DNA of 64,000 bases from Corynebacterium yudongzhengii (GCF_003065405.1 NZ_CP026947.1:1364001-1428000), one strand, 5' to 3'; shown: positions 33,671 through 43,140, counted from the first letter of the stretch. Notes: generated by a model from the letters alone, not told the origin. Numbers and translations are program-made.

Positions 33671-35007
33671 CTAAAAGTATTCTGCACGCTCAGCGCGCCT
33701 CCGGCTGCCGCGAATTCCTGCTGCGCTTGCGCTAGCAGCTCAGGGTCGCGGATGAGGTCGACGATCACCTGCCCGAGCCCAATCGCCGAATCCACGACGG
33801 CGCTTCTCGCCTGCTCGCCGCGCGCGCAGGTTTCGAAGGCCTCGGTGTGCAGCGCCACCGATCCCGGGGCGATCTTCACCATGGGGTGGATGCCGGGAAC
33901 CAGGTAGGAGACGTTGCCGAAGTCGGTGGAGGCGGCGAGCGTTTCCGGTACCACCCCGGCGGGCAGGGCGGTCCGCCCGCGGCGGGCTTGCGTCCGGCTC
34001 CAGCGCGAGGCCATCGCGTGGTTATTCCTGATCGGCAGTGTCGCCGGATGGACATCCCAGTCCACCTCGACGCTGACTCCTGCCATAAGCGCTGCGCCGT
34101 GGAAGATGTCGTCGATACGCGAGGATAGATCCTTGAGCGCCTCGGTGAGCGACGAGCGCAGGTAGAGGGTGATCTCGGCGGCATCCGGGATGACGGAGGG
34201 GCGCTGGCCGCCGTCGGAAATAATGGCGTGCATGCGATCCGACGGCGGCATCTGCTGACGCAGCACCCCGATCCCGTGGTACGCGAGGTTGGCGGCGTCG
34301 AGCGCGTTTCTGCCCATGAACGGCTGCGAGGAGGCATGCGCCGCGATCCCGCGAAAGCGCGCCTTGATCACGCGGCGGCCGACCCAGACGTGCTCGGAAA
34401 TGTCGTAACTAAAAGGATGCATCATCACCGCGGCGTCCACGCCCTCAAGCATCCCGCCGCGGATCATGTACTCCTTGCCGGAATGCCCCTCCTCGGCGGG
34501 CGTACCCAAAAGCACGACCCGGCCGGTATCGAGGGTGCTTATCGACGACAAAAACGCCCCCACTCCCGCCGCCGCAATGAGGTTGTGGCCGCACGCATGA
34601 CCGATCCCCGGCAGGGCGTCATACTCGGACATCACCGCGATCGTGGGATGGCGCTGCGGATCGAAGCCTGGGGCCTGCCACTCGGCACGCAGGGCGGTAT
34701 CAACCCCGTGGAAACCAATGGTGACCTCGTGGCCATGACGGCGCACAAGCTTCGCGATCTGATCACGGGAGCGGAACTCCTCGAAGGCGAGCTCGGGGTG
34801 GGTGTGCAGGTCGTCGGCAAGCTCTGTGAGCTCCTCGCTGAGCTTGGTGACCTTGTCGGCCACAGCCTCCCACGCCGTGTGCTGGCCGGGGTAGTCCTCC
34901 CGCTCTGGTGTGTGCCGGGCGTTCGCCTCGCTCGCGCGGACCTTCTCGGCGACTTGGGCGCGCGCGTAGTCGAGATACGCGGTCGAGGGTTGAGGATTTT
35001 CGCACAT
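33523..35007 (-). CDS. M20-family amidohydrolase (AbgA/AbgB-like) with read-through C-terminus
   Basis: A 494-residue metal-dependent peptidase/amidohydrolase. Metal-binding marks: HTHPELAFEE (about 68), the GHACGHN motif with its Cys and His (about 138-144), and GTPAEEGHSGKEY (about 171-183). Such enzymes cleave N-acyl amino acids or p-aminobenzoyl-glutamate. The ATG at 35007 lies 8 bp after the AbgT-type transporter stop. The natural C-terminus seems to be near QEFAAAGGAL; beyond it about 50 residues are simply the antisense of the lipase gene (Ser/Arg/Pro-rich), so the original stop has probably been lost. Confidence 0.82.
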   Translation of the reverse strand: MCENPQPSTAYLDYARAQVAEKVRASEANARHTPEREDYPGQHTAWEAVADKVTKLSEELTELADDLHTHPELAFEEFRSRDQIAKLVRRHGHEVTIGFHGVDTALRAEWQAPGFDPQRHPTIAVMSEYDALPGIGHACGHNLIAAAGVGAFLSSISTLDTGRVVLLGTPAEEGHSGKEYMIRGGMLEGVDAAVMMHPFSYDISEHVWVGRRVIKARFRGIAAHASSQPFMGRNALDAANLAYHGIGVLRQQMPPSDRMHAIISDGGQRPSVIPDAAEITLYLRSSLTEALKDLSSRIDDIFHGAALMAGVSVEVDWDVHPATLPIRNNHAMASRWSRTQARRGRTALPAGVVPETLAASTDFGNVSYLVPGIHPMVKIAPGSVALHTEAFETCARGEQARSAVVDSAIGLGQVIVDLIRDPELLAQAQQEFAAAGGALSVQNTFSYCRASTIGVWSSMARRTMPRCSTPRRTMISTSVPSFSCSPFAAVLICS

Positions 35008-35015
35008 GTGCCGGC

Positions 35016-36641
35016 CTACCCTTCGATGAAGATGCCGACGCCTGGGCCCAGCGGGAGGTCCACGAAGTACCACACCGCGAGCAGCATGACCCACGTCAGC
35101 CAGAACGGGACGACGAAGGGCAGCATGCGAGAGATCAGGGTGCCCAGGCCGGCCTCGGGCTCGTACTTGCGCAGCATGCCGATGATCAGAATCATGAAGG
35201 GATTCAGCGGGGTGATCACCTGCGTGGCGGAGTCGCCGACGCGGAAGGCGGCCTGGATGAACGCCGGCTCGAAGCCGAGGAGGGCGAACATGGGCACGAA
35301 GACCGCGGCCATGAGGGTCCACATGCCGGAGCCCGAGATGATCAGCAGATTCACGCACGAACACAGGATGATGAAGGCGATGATGGCCGGAAAGCTTGTC
35401 AGTCCGATCGATTCGAGGCCGGCGGCGCCGACCACGGCGGTCCAGGTGCCGATCCCGCTCCAGTTAAACAGCGCGATGAACTGGCCGAGGATGAACGCCA
35501 GCACGAGGAAGCCAAGGATAGAGCCCATAGCCTTGCTCATCATGGACACCATGTCACCCGTGGAGCGAATGGTTCCGACGGCGATGCCGTAGACCACGCC
35601 CATCAGCAGGAAGTAGGCGAAGATCAAAAACACCACGGAATCTAGCAGCGGGCTCTCCGGCAAAAAGCCGCCGTCTTCGTTGCGCCACGGGGAGGCTTCC
35701 GGGAGCACCGAAGCGAGCACAATGCCGGTGAGAACCACGACGGAGGCCAGAGACCACCAGAGTCCGCGCTTCTCGTCAGTGCTGAGCTGCGGGCTGATGT
35801 TGGCGTGCTGGTCGTCGTCCTCGGTGTTTGCTTGAGTATTTTCTTGGGCTGCTCCGTTTTCGACCTGTTCGGTGGGCACGTTGGTCTTCCACATGCGGGG
35901 TTCCAGGACTTTGTCGATGAGGAAACCGGCGACCACGCCGAGCAGGACCGCGGCGACGATGTTGAAGTAGTAGTTCGACAACACGTTGACGGCGGTGGCA
36001 CCCAGGTTCGGCATGGGATCCATCACGGCGTTCGTGATGCCGGCGAACAGGGCATCCAGGCTCGTGGGAACCAGCGCGGTGGAATACCCCGCACCCACGG
36101 AGGCGAAGCCACCGAGCAGGCCGGCAACCGGGTGACGACCCGCCGCCTTGAACACCATCGCCGCCAACGGCGGGACGACGACCCACGCGGCATCCGCCAT
36201 GACGGAGGCGGTCACGCCCACCACACCGACGGCATAAGGCAGCACCCACTTACGCGCGCTGCCGAAGAGCTGGCGGATCAAGGCGGAGAGCATCCCGGAG
36301 CGCTCCGCCACACCGACGCCAAGCATGATGGGCAAGACGGTGAGAAGCGGCGGGAACCCGATGTAGTTCTCCGCCATGGTCGTGGTGAACCACGTCAACC
36401 CCGCCGCGGTGAAGAAGCCTTGGACGTGGAGGGTTTCGTCGGAACCCGGGACCTGGACCGAGACATCCACCCAGGCCATGACGGTGGACAGGACGGCCGT
36501 GATTAGAAACAGTCCGAGGAAGAGGGCGAACGGTTCGGGCAACTTGTTACCCAGCCACTCAATCGTGTTGAGGAAGCGATCGATTCTGCTTGTCGATCTG
36601 TGGTCTTTGCTCGTTGTGGGTGTTGTTGTGGGAGTGCTCAT
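35016..36641 (-). CDS. AbgT-family transporter
   Basis: A 541-residue membrane protein of the AbgT (p-aminobenzoyl-glutamate/antimetabolite) family. Family marks: NKLPEPFALFLGLFLI near the N-terminus, GFPPLLTVLPIMLGVGVAERSG (about 95), MADAAWVVVPPLAA (about 148), SNYYFNIVAA (about 223) and the C-terminal VGDSATQVITPLNPF. A charged loop of about 50 residues (about 255-300) interrupts the helices. It forms an operon with the downstream M20 amidohydrolase, suggesting uptake then hydrolysis of an aminoacyl conjugate; other AbgT proteins export sulfonamides. Confidence 0.88.
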   Translation of the reverse strand: MSTPTTTPTTSKDHRSTSRIDRFLNTIEWLGNKLPEPFALFLGLFLITAVLSTVMAWVDVSVQVPGSDETLHVQGFFTAAGLTWFTTTMAENYIGFPPLLTVLPIMLGVGVAERSGMLSALIRQLFGSARKWVLPYAVGVVGVTASVMADAAWVVVPPLAAMVFKAAGRHPVAGLLGGFASVGAGYSTALVPTSLDALFAGITNAVMDPMPNLGATAVNVLSNYYFNIVAAVLLGVVAGFLIDKVLEPRMWKTNVPTEQVENGAAQENTQANTEDDDQHANISPQLSTDEKRGLWWSLASVVVLTGIVLASVLPEASPWRNEDGGFLPESPLLDSVVFLIFAYFLLMGVVYGIAVGTIRSTGDMVSMMSKAMGSILGFLVLAFILGQFIALFNWSGIGTWTAVVGAAGLESIGLTSFPAIIAFIILCSCVNLLIISGSGMWTLMAAVFVPMFALLGFEPAFIQAAFRVGDSATQVITPLNPFMILIIGMLRKYEPEAGLGTLISRMLPFVVPFWLTWVMLLAVWYFVDLPLGPGVGIFIEG

Positions 36642-37380
36642 CGCTTAACCCTTTGCGTTCTTCCGCCAATAACTCGCCATATGTTACCCATGTCACTTTC
36701 ATGTGCAAAGTGTTAGTTGCCGAATATGACGCTGTGGTTTGTGCGCTTATGCGTGGTTTCGGGGTAGGTGGTAGTGCGTGTCCGCGTAGTTGGTCATAGG
36801 GTTCCGGGTACGTGGTGACGCCCCTAGCTCGGACGAATGTCTGTTAGGGAGGCCGCTGTAGTTCGGCGTTTCCTGTGTCGGCACTACGGAAGGGATTTCT
36901 TCTTCTCGGGTGCACAGAGGCTACGGCGATACGCCTCATTCCATGGTGTGCGGCACCGCGGAGTCCCTCTCCGGAATGTGCTTACCGGTATGTTCCTAGT
37001 GTTCCTCGTGTGCCTCGCCCCTTTGACGATCAGCCCGAAGAGAATTGTTGGACCGCGCCTTGGGCTACTGGCCTAGTGAAGAAAGGAAACGCCGTCTACG
37101 CGACTATGCCGCGGCATAGTGCGGAGCGGGTTTTACGCACGTGCGTAATCGGAAATCGATGAATCGCGGGAGACTCATAGGTACGCGGGACGCACTGTCC
37201 CCTGCGCCGTGTGGAAAGCACTGGTGCCGCCGCGTTCGGGGTCTGCTGAGGGTTGGGGAGTCTGCGCCGCCAGGGCCTGGGGACGTGACAGCAAAGCCGG
37301 ATGACTGCTACCAGCGACCCGGAAACCGTCGCTACCGTCTTACCGGAGAAGCGCTACCAACAAGCCACATCTGACAGAGA
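36642..37380. other. gene-poor stretch upstream of the AbgT operon
   Basis: About 740 bp with only short, mutually overlapping ORFs, none with a convincing ribosome site or protein-like composition. It must contain the promoter of the AbgT-M20 operon near 36650-36720. Otherwise I see nothing definite; decayed coding sequence is possible. Confidence 0.5.
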
Positions 37381-37383
37381 CGG

Positions 37384-37490
37384 CACAAAGGCTTGAAGGA
37401 AGATGCTTGAAGGGCGCGCCCATCAAGGTTTTGCAGCGAAAAATGGCCTGATTTGGCGTCCCTCAAGGTTCTTCCTTCAAGCCTTTGTGT
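37384..37490. repeat. long-stem inverted repeat family B, copy 2
   Basis: A 107-bp unit whose outer 20 bp (CACAAAGGCTTGAAGGAAGA) is matched perfectly by its reverse complement at the right end. An inner hairpin (CTTGAAGGG/CCCATCAAG) sits in the left half. It stands about 60 bp from the terminator of the second tRNA-Glu. Confidence 0.85.
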
Positions 37491-37552
37491 GCCGAGACAC
37501 CGCATGCCCGCAATCTATAGTGGCCTAACGCCCCACAAACAACACAAAAGAA

Positions 37553-37572
37553 CCGGTGGATTACTCCACCGG
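37553..37572 (-). terminator. rho-independent terminator of the tRNA-Gln/tRNA-Glu unit
   Basis: CCGGTGGA-TTAC-TCCACCGG is a perfect 8-bp hairpin, followed on the minus strand by TTCTTTTGTGTTGTTTG. It ends the minus-strand tRNA transcript. Confidence 0.85.
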
Positions 37573-37582
37573 CATTCTTTGG

Positions 37583-37655
37583 TACCCCGTACGGGATTCG
37601 AACCCGTGTTACCGGCGTGAGAGGCCGGCGTCCTAGGCCTCTAGACGAACGGGGC
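37583..37655 (-). tRNA. tRNA-Glu (CTC), copy 2
   Basis: Identical to the tRNA at 29704-29776 over 73 nt, same orientation. It lies 33 bp from tRNA-Gln and upstream of a strong terminator, so this is probably the ancestral copy beside gltX. Confidence 0.95.
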
Positions 37656-37688
37656 ATAGGAACGCGATCAGCTGCAAGCTTTTCGCTG

Positions 37689-37760
37689 CTGGCCTACCAG
37701 GACTCGAACCTAGAATGACGGTACCAGAAACCGTTGTGTTGCCAATTACACCATAGGCCA
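37689..37760 (-). tRNA. tRNA-Gln (CTG)
   Basis: A 72-nt cloverleaf: acceptor TGGCCTA/TAGGCCA, anticodon stem ACGGT/ACCGT around TTCTGGT (anticodon CTG), T-arm AGGTTCGAGTCCT. Co-oriented with tRNA-Glu and gltX. Confidence 0.95.
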
Positions 37761-37861
37761 TCATTGTCACTGCTCAGGGCCAGTTTTGAGTGCCTCCACC
37801 GGGTTGTTCCCTGCGCTGTGCAACGGTGAATACTATAACCACAAGCCTGAAACTAGAACAA

Positions 37862-37908
37862 ATCGCCAGCGCATAGGTGGTATTTACCCTTTGTTTACGC
37901 TGGCGATT
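37862..37908 (-). terminator. terminator downstream of gltX
   Basis: ATCGCCAGCG and CGCTGGCGAT (10 bp, perfect) pair across a 27-nt loop and are followed on the minus strand by TTTGTTCTAGTTTC, just after the gltX stop. Confidence 0.75.
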
Positions 37909-37914
37909 AAGGCT

Positions 37915-39408
37915 CTAAGACTGCGCCGGCGGCACCGGGGTGATCTCGCGGGCGGCGCGCAGGCGCTTCAGGGTGGAGTCCTTGCCGAGGAGTTCCATGG
38001 ACTCGAAAAGCGGCGGGGAGACCTGCTCTCCAGAAATGCCCACGCGCAGCGCACCGTAGGCCTTGCGCGGCTTGAGCTCCAGCTTCTCGATGAGCGCCTC
38101 AGACAAAGCCTTCTCGATGTGCTCGCTCTCCCACTGCTCGACGGCCTCGAGGGCGGCGATGCCTTCGTCGAGAGGCTGGATCGCAGCCTCCTTGAGGTTC
38201 TTGCGTGCGGCCTTCTCGTTGAGCTCGAGCTCCTCGTCGGGGATAACGAGGAACTTCAGCAGATCGTAGCCCTCCTTGAGGGTCTTGATGCGGGTCTGGG
38301 TGAGCTCGGCGGCCATGGCGAACTTCTCGTCCGGGTAGTCGGCCGGGAAGTCGGTGTAGTCGTTGAAGTACTCCCGCAGGCGGCGCTCGAACTCCTTCGG
38401 CTCGAGCATGCGGATGTGATCGGCGTTGATGGCGGTCATCTTCTTCTCATCGAAACGCGCGGGGTTACCGAGCACGTCGGCAATGTCGAAGTTCTCCACG
38501 AATTCGTCGATGGTGAAGATGTCCTGATCGGACGACAGCGACCAGCCGAGCAGCGCCAGGTAGTTGAGCATGCCCTCGGGGATGATGCCGTTGTCGCGGT
38601 GGTTGAACAGGTTCGACTCCGGATCACGCTTCGAGAGCTTCTTGTTGCCCTCGCCCATGACGAAGGGCAGATGCGCGAACTGCGGGGTGAAGTCGGTGAT
38701 ACCGATGCGCTGCAGCGCCTCGTAGAGCGCGAGCTGGCGCGGGGTGGAGCTGAGCAGGTCCTCGCCGCGCAAAACGTGCGTGATGCCCATCAGGGCGTCG
38801 TCGAGCGGGTTGACGAGGGTGTAGAGCGGCGCGCCGTTGGAACGGGCGACGACGAAGTCCGGCTGCGTTTCGGACTTGAACTCCATCTCGCCCCGCACCA
38901 GGTCGGTCCAGCGCCAGTTCTTGTCCGGCATACGCAGCCGGTAGACCGGCTTGCGACCTTCAGCCTCGAAGGCGGCGATCTGCTCGTCGCTAAGATCGCG
39001 GTCGAAGTTGTCGTAGCCGAGCTTCGGGTCGCGTCCGGCGGCCTTGTGCCGCTCCTCGACCTCTTCGGCGGTGGAGTACGCGGGGTAGACCTCGCCGGCG
39101 TCGATAAGCTTCTGCAGCACCTCGGCGTAGATGTCACCGCGCTGGGACTGGCGGTACGGCTCGTGCGGGCCGCCGGTGATAACGCCTTCGTCCCAGTCGA
39201 GGCCCAGCCACTTCAGCGAGTCGATGATCGCCTGGTAGGAGTACTCGCTGTCGCGAGCGGCGTCGGTGTCTTCGATCCGAAAAACGAGTTTACCGCCCTG
39301 GTTCCGGGCATATCCCCAGTTGAACAGGGCGGTACGGACCATGCCGACATGCGGGATGCCGGTTGGCGACGGGCAGAAACGAACGCGAACGTTGCTCGGT
39401 GTAGTCAT
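37915..39408 (-). CDS. gltX: glutamyl-tRNA synthetase
   Basis: A 497-residue class I synthetase charging tRNA-Glu (and, where GatCAB is present, misacylating tRNA-Gln for amidation). The HIGH-type motif is [10 protein letters not shown] (13-22) and the KMSKS-type motif is KKLSKRD (about 247-253). [11 protein letters not shown] and [14 protein letters not shown] are diagnostic for GluRS. Standing upstream of the tRNA-Gln and tRNA-Glu genes is a known actinobacterial arrangement. Confidence 0.97.
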   Translation of the reverse strand: MTTPSNVRVRFCPSPTGIPHVGMVRTALFNWGYARNQGGKLVFRIEDTDAARDSEYSYQAIIDSLKWLGLDWDEGVITGGPHEPYRQSQRGDIYAEVLQKLIDAGEVYPAYSTAEEVEERHKAAGRDPKLGYDNFDRDLSDEQIAAFEAEGRKPVYRLRMPDKNWRWTDLVRGEMEFKSETQPDFVVARSNGAPLYTLVNPLDDALMGITHVLRGEDLLSSTPRQLALYEALQRIGITDFTPQFAHLPFVMGEGNKKLSKRDPESNLFNHRDNGIIPEGMLNYLALLGWSLSSDQDIFTIDEFVENFDIADVLGNPARFDEKKMTAINADHIRMLEPKEFERRLREYFNDYTDFPADYPDEKFAMAAELTQTRIKTLKEGYDLLKFLVIPDEELELNEKAARKNLKEAAIQPLDEGIAALEAVEQWESEHIEKALSEALIEKLELKPRKAYGALRVGISGEQVSPPLFESMELLGKDSTLKRLRAAREITPVPPAQS

Positions 39409-39440
39409 GCCCGCAATGTTAACCGAGCGGGAATGACAAG

Positions 39441-40427
39441 TTAGAGCTGACGCTGCTGACGCGACAGGAAGTTCCAGACCTCACTGGCGGCATCCGGGAT
39501 GTAGTACCAGTTGTGGCCGCCGCCGATGACGCGCAGCAGCTCGGTCTCGGCGGCGCAGCCCTCACCGATGAAGCGGGTGGTGCCGATGCCCGGGTGCTGC
39601 GTGCTGCCGCCCGTGCAGCCGTTGCGCTTCAGCTGGCGGCCGTGCAGCTCCGGCACCGAGAAGTATGGTGCGCCGTGGAGCACGCCGCCGTCGTAATGCA
39701 CGAGGTGGTCCCAGGTGCCGTGGATGATCAGCGACGGAGTGGCTCCGCCGGCGCAGCCCTCGTCCACGTCGTGGTAGTACGCGCCAGAGACGGAGGCGAC
39801 GCCGGCGAAGAGTTCCGGCGCGCGGCAGGCGAGGGTGGCCGCCATGCCGCCGCCGTTGGACATGCCCGCGGCGTAGATGCGCGAGGAGTCGATGTTATAG
39901 CTCTTGCGGACCTCGTCGAGGATGGCGCGAACGAAGTCGACATCCGCGTTGGGGCGCAGGGTGGAGTACGGAGCGGGTTCCCAGGCGCCGTTGATCGAGC
40001 GTGGGTAGATCACCAGCGCCTCGCGGCCGGCGGTGCGGTGCAGCTGCGAGTAGATAAGGAATTTCTCGGCGGTGTCACCACTGCCGCCGAAGGCGAACAG
40101 GACCGGGGCCGGGTTCGCTTCGTTGTAGCTATCAGGCACGCGCAGGATGAAGGAGCGCTCTCCCTCAGCGGTCTGGACGGACATCTCCTGCGACTGCCGC
40201 GGAGTCAGCGACGGCGGGATGGGCGGGCGCCACGGCACGGCCGAGCCGGGCGCCAGCTCCGAGACTTCCGGGAGCGATGACTGCGGCACGTCGGGCACCG
40301 GGATCGAGGACTGGGCTTCGGCACGGGGAACGCCGAGAAGCGAGCAGGAGATCACTAAAGCCGCGAAGGCTGCGACGAGGGAGGACACCCTCCTAACAGA
40401 TGCGTGGGATTGCATGAGAGGAATCAT
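39441..40427 (-). CDS. secreted esterase of the PHB-depolymerase/CE1 type (LpqC-like)
   Basis: A 328-residue exported alpha/beta hydrolase. Residues ~10-38 form a signal peptide ending at an AEAQ-type site. A Pro-rich linker (about 45-80) precedes the catalytic domain: [11 protein letters not shown] (oxyanion region), nucleophile Ser in [12 protein letters not shown] (about 190-201), [13 protein letters not shown] (acidic residue, about 238) and GGHNWYY (His, about 303). Related proteins hydrolyse feruloyl, acetyl or polyhydroxybutyrate esters. Substrate unknown. Stop lies 32 bp from the gltX start. Confidence 0.82.
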   Translation of the reverse strand: MIPLMQSHASVRRVSSLVAAFAALVISCSLLGVPRAEAQSSIPVPDVPQSSLPEVSELAPGSAVPWRPPIPPSLTPRQSQEMSVQTAEGERSFILRVPDSYNEANPAPVLFAFGGSGDTAEKFLIYSQLHRTAGREALVIYPRSINGAWEPAPYSTLRPNADVDFVRAILDEVRKSYNIDSSRIYAAGMSNGGGMAATLACRAPELFAGVASVSGAYYHDVDEGCAGGATPSLIIHGTWDHLVHYDGGVLHGAPYFSVPELHGRQLKRNGCTGGSTQHPGIGTTRFIGEGCAAETELLRVIGGGHNWYYIPDAASEVWNFLSRQQRQL

Positions 40428-40517
40428 GTCATACCCCTAACAATTACACTTAAAAATATATTTATCTGTCCCCCAACAGGTAATTCGCCGTCATTGGGCG
40501 GAACGACCGGCGCCCAC

Positions 40518-40523
40518 TACAAT
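40518..40523 (+). promoter_or_regulatory. -10 box TACAAT of leaderless isochorismate synthase
   Basis: TACAAT lies 8 bp before ATG 40532 and no ribosome site intervenes, so the transcript should begin at or next to the start codon. Confidence 0.55.
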
Positions 40524-40531
40524 CACGGCAC

Positions 40532-41644
40532 ATGTCCGCGAAACGCCCCACCACCGCGCCCGACTTCCTCCTGTCGCGCGCCACTGGCTCGGTGCGTACT
40601 CAGGGTGCCCGCATGACCTTCACTGACCCCTGGGAAGCAGCCGATGCGCTGCGCCGAGGTGAGGTCGAGATGGTCGTCGGCGCCCTCCCCTTCGAGCGCT
40701 CCGCGGATGCCGCGCTGACCGTACCAGCGTCGATCATCCGCGAAGACGGCCCGCTCGAGCCGCATAGCTACTACCGCTTCGGCCCCGGCTCCCACCTACA
40801 CGCCGAAATCGACCAGCTGGACCCGGAGGAACACGAGCACCTGCGCCGCATCGAGGCCGCGCTCGAGACCATCCGCTACTCGAAGCTGGATAAGGTCGTG
40901 CTGGCCCGCGCGGTCGACATCGCCTTCGACCCGCCGGTCGATCCCCTACTCGTCGCGGCGCGTCTCATCGATCGCTCGGTCAATCGTGACGGTTTCATCG
41001 CGGATCTCTCCCCCGCCGGCCGTCTAGGCCACATACTTGTCGGATCCTCCCCCGAGGTACTGGTCAAGCGTCAGGGCTCGACTGTGACGGCCTATCCCCT
41101 CGCCGGCTCCGCGCCCCGCCAGGCCGACGCCGGGGCCGATAAAGCAGTCGGCGAACAGCTGGCGGCCTCAACCAAAGATCTCGACGAGCACCGCTACGTC
41201 GTCGAGCACCTCCGCCACGGCCTCGCCCCGCTGTGCGAGAACCTCAACATCCCGTCTACGCCCGAGCTCACCCAGACCGCGGAGATGTGGCACCTGGCCA
41301 CGCCGGTGATCGGCACGCTGCGCAACCCGCAGACCACCGCCTTAGAGCTCGCGCTGCGCCTCTACCCCACCCCGGCGGTCTGCGGCACCCCAACCGACGC
41401 GGCTGAAGCGCTCATCCATACCGCAGAATCCGACCGCGGTTTCTACGGCGGCGCGGTCGGCTGGTGCGATGCCGACGGCGAGGGCGAGTACATGGTCGCC
41501 ATCCGCTGTGCCGAGGTCGCCGGCGACGGCCGCCTCGCCCGCGCCTGGGCCGGCGGCGGGATCGTCGCCGACTCGGATGCCGACACCGAGCTGGAGGAAA
41601 CCACCGCGAAGCTCAAGACGATCCTGCGCTCGCTGGACCTCTAA
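40532..41644 (+). CDS. isochorismate synthase (EntC/MenF type)
   Basis: A 370-residue chorismate-utilising enzyme making isochorismate for menaquinone or a catecholate. The catalytic core is recognisable: KLDKVVLARA (Lys general base, about 130), GHILVGSSPEVLVKR, TAYPLAGSAPR, EHRYVVEHL (Glu for Mg), LRLYPTPAVCGTP and ESDRGFYGGAVGW. Such residues match the EntC/DhbC/MenF group rather than anthranilate synthase. It stands alone; no menaquinone or siderophore genes are adjacent, so the pathway is inferred as menaquinone. Confidence 0.88.
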   Translation: MSAKRPTTAPDFLLSRATGSVRTQGARMTFTDPWEAADALRRGEVEMVVGALPFERSADAALTVPASIIREDGPLEPHSYYRFGPGSHLHAEIDQLDPEEHEHLRRIEAALETIRYSKLDKVVLARAVDIAFDPPVDPLLVAARLIDRSVNRDGFIADLSPAGRLGHILVGSSPEVLVKRQGSTVTAYPLAGSAPRQADAGADKAVGEQLAASTKDLDEHRYVVEHLRHGLAPLCENLNIPSTPELTQTAEMWHLATPVIGTLRNPQTTALELALRLYPTPAVCGTPTDAAEALIHTAESDRGFYGGAVGWCDADGEGEYMVAIRCAEVAGDGRLARAWAGGGIVADSDADTELEETTAKLKTILRSLDL

Positions 41645-41650
41645 GCGCTT

Positions 41651-42457
41651 TTAGGCGCGCTCGACGGGGTTCTCCAGGGTGCCGATCCCCGGGATATCAA
41701 TAGCGATCGAATCGCCGGGAACCATCGCCTCGGTACCCGCTGGCGAGCCGGTGCAAATCACATCGCCCGGCAGCAGGGTCATCGAGGCGGTGATGAACTC
41801 GATGATCTCGCCGACGGACATAATCATCTGATCCGAGTTCGAATCCTGCTTCGTCTCGGTTTTGCCCTCGTGGGTCAGGTGCGCCTTGATCGGCAGGTCG
41901 TCGAGGTCAAAGGAGTCGATGTCCGTCTCGATCCACGGCCCGAGCGGGCAGAAGGTGTCGATGCCCTTGGCGCGGGCCCACTGCCCGTCGGAAAACTGCA
42001 AATCCCGCGAAGAGACATCGTTGACGATGGTGAAACCGCGCACCACCGACTTCCAGTTCTCCTCCGAGACGTTCTTGCACGGTTTGCCGATAACCACCGC
42101 GAGCTCCCCCTCAAACTCCACGTTGGTGGCGAATTCGGGGATGCGAATCGGCGCGCCCGGCCCCGTGACCGATGTCGGCGGCTTGATAAACAGCGTCGGC
42201 GGCAGGCTTTCGGCCGACTTCTTAAACACCTCCGCGACGTGATCAGCGTAGTTTCGCCCGATGGCCACGACCTTGCTGGGAAGCGTCGGGGCGAGCAGGC
42301 GGATATCGCTCAACGCCCACTCCTTACCGGTGTATTCCGGCTCGGTGTAAGGCGTGCCCGCAATCTGCTTGGCGGTCAGGTTCTTCGGGTCCGTGCCCTC
42401 GCCGTCAATGACGGCGAAGGTCAGTCCTTCGGGAGTAGCAATTCGTGCAAAACGCAT
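41651..42457 (-). CDS. odx: FAH-family oxaloacetate decarboxylase
   Basis: A 268-residue fumarylacetoacetate-hydrolase-fold protein. Metal-binding marks: AIGRNYADHVAE (about 65-76), FEGELAVVIGK (Glu, about 112-122), NDVSSRDLQ (Asp, about 143) and the C-terminal GDVICTGSPAG. The gene order with gltX matches C. glutamicum cg1458, shown there to be the soluble oxaloacetate decarboxylase Odx; the assignment here rests on that synteny. ATG at 42457 is the first that keeps the family N-terminus (MRFARIATPEG). Confidence 0.78.
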   Translation of the reverse strand: MRFARIATPEGLTFAVIDGEGTDPKNLTAKQIAGTPYTEPEYTGKEWALSDIRLLAPTLPSKVVAIGRNYADHVAEVFKKSAESLPPTLFIKPPTSVTGPGAPIRIPEFATNVEFEGELAVVIGKPCKNVSEENWKSVVRGFTIVNDVSSRDLQFSDGQWARAKGIDTFCPLGPWIETDIDSFDLDDLPIKAHLTHEGKTETKQDSNSDQMIMSVGEIIEFITASMTLLPGDVICTGSPAGTEAMVPGDSIAIDIPGIGTLENPVERA

Positions 42458-42519
42458 GCTGACAACACTACGCACGTTAAATTGTGAAGGTTTGTTAAGG
42501 GTGAGTGTAACAACGCTAC

Positions 42520-43140
42520 CTAGGCCTTGAGATCGCCCAACGTCCGCGCCGTGATCACGCCCTGCTGCGCAAGGTACAGCTCAGCGCAGGCGAGCGCGTC
42601 GGTCAGCGCGTTGTGGTTACGATACGCCGGCAACCCATAGCGCCTCCGCGCCCGCGGGAGGCGAAGATCCTCACCGCGCGGGTAAGTCGCCATGCGTTCC
42701 ATGTGTCGACGCTCGATCGCTAAGGTATCGACGGCCGGAAACCGCACCCTTTCCCCACGCACCCGCCGGTATAAATCGGCCAAGAACTCCTGCTCCATCT
42801 GGGCGAAATGCGCCAGCATCATCCGGCCTTTCAGCGCCGTGAGAAACTGCTCGAGTGCCTCTGCTGGGGCCACGCCGGCGGCGAGGATGTCGTCGGTAAG
42901 CCGGTGGATGGTCGCCGATGCCCCGACGCTGTCGCCGGTGGTGGCCTGCAGCACGACATAGCCCGCCTGGCCTAGAAGGATGCTGCGGCCGTCGATAGGC
43001 ACCCACCCGATGGAGAGCAGGCGGTGGTTTTTGGGCTCGAGTCCGGTGGTTTCGACGTCGACAGCCAAAAGCTGGGCCGCATCGATCGGTGTGTCCCAGC
43101 TCGGAGTGGCGGCAGGTTGGGGTGGGCGAAAAGGCCACAT
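42520..43140 (-). CDS. DEDDh 3'-5' exonuclease (DnaQ-like)
   Basis: A 206-residue exonuclease of the DNA polymerase III epsilon type. The metal ligands appear as LAVDVETTGLE (Exo I, about 25-35), LAHFAQMEQEFL (Exo II region, about 108-119) and HNALTDALACAE (Exo III with H...D, about 175-186). It is shorter than replicative DnaQ and lacks a clamp-binding tail that I can see. The ATG overlaps the upstream DUF294 gene stop by one base (TGATG), so the two are coupled; this pair is conserved in many bacteria with no settled function. Confidence 0.85.
   Translation of the reverse strand: MWPFRPPQPAATPSWDTPIDAAQLLAVDVETTGLEPKNHRLLSIGWVPIDGRSILLGQAGYVVLQATTGDSVGASATIHRLTDDILAAGVAPAEALEQFLTALKGRMMLAHFAQMEQEFLADLYRRVRGERVRFPAVDTLAIERRHMERMATYPRGEDLRLPRARRRYGLPAYRNHNALTDALACAELYLAQQGVITARTLGDLKA

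Noticed and set aside
36837..37162. Two short overlapping ORFs in the gap upstream of AbgT
   Set aside because: Both translate the same bases in different frames with no ribosome site or protein-like pattern.
37786..39444. 552-codon plus-strand ORF opposite gltX
   Set aside because: It is the antisense of an unmistakable GluRS gene; its translation is low-complexity Leu/Val/Arg/Gly, a usual by-product of GC-rich codon bias.
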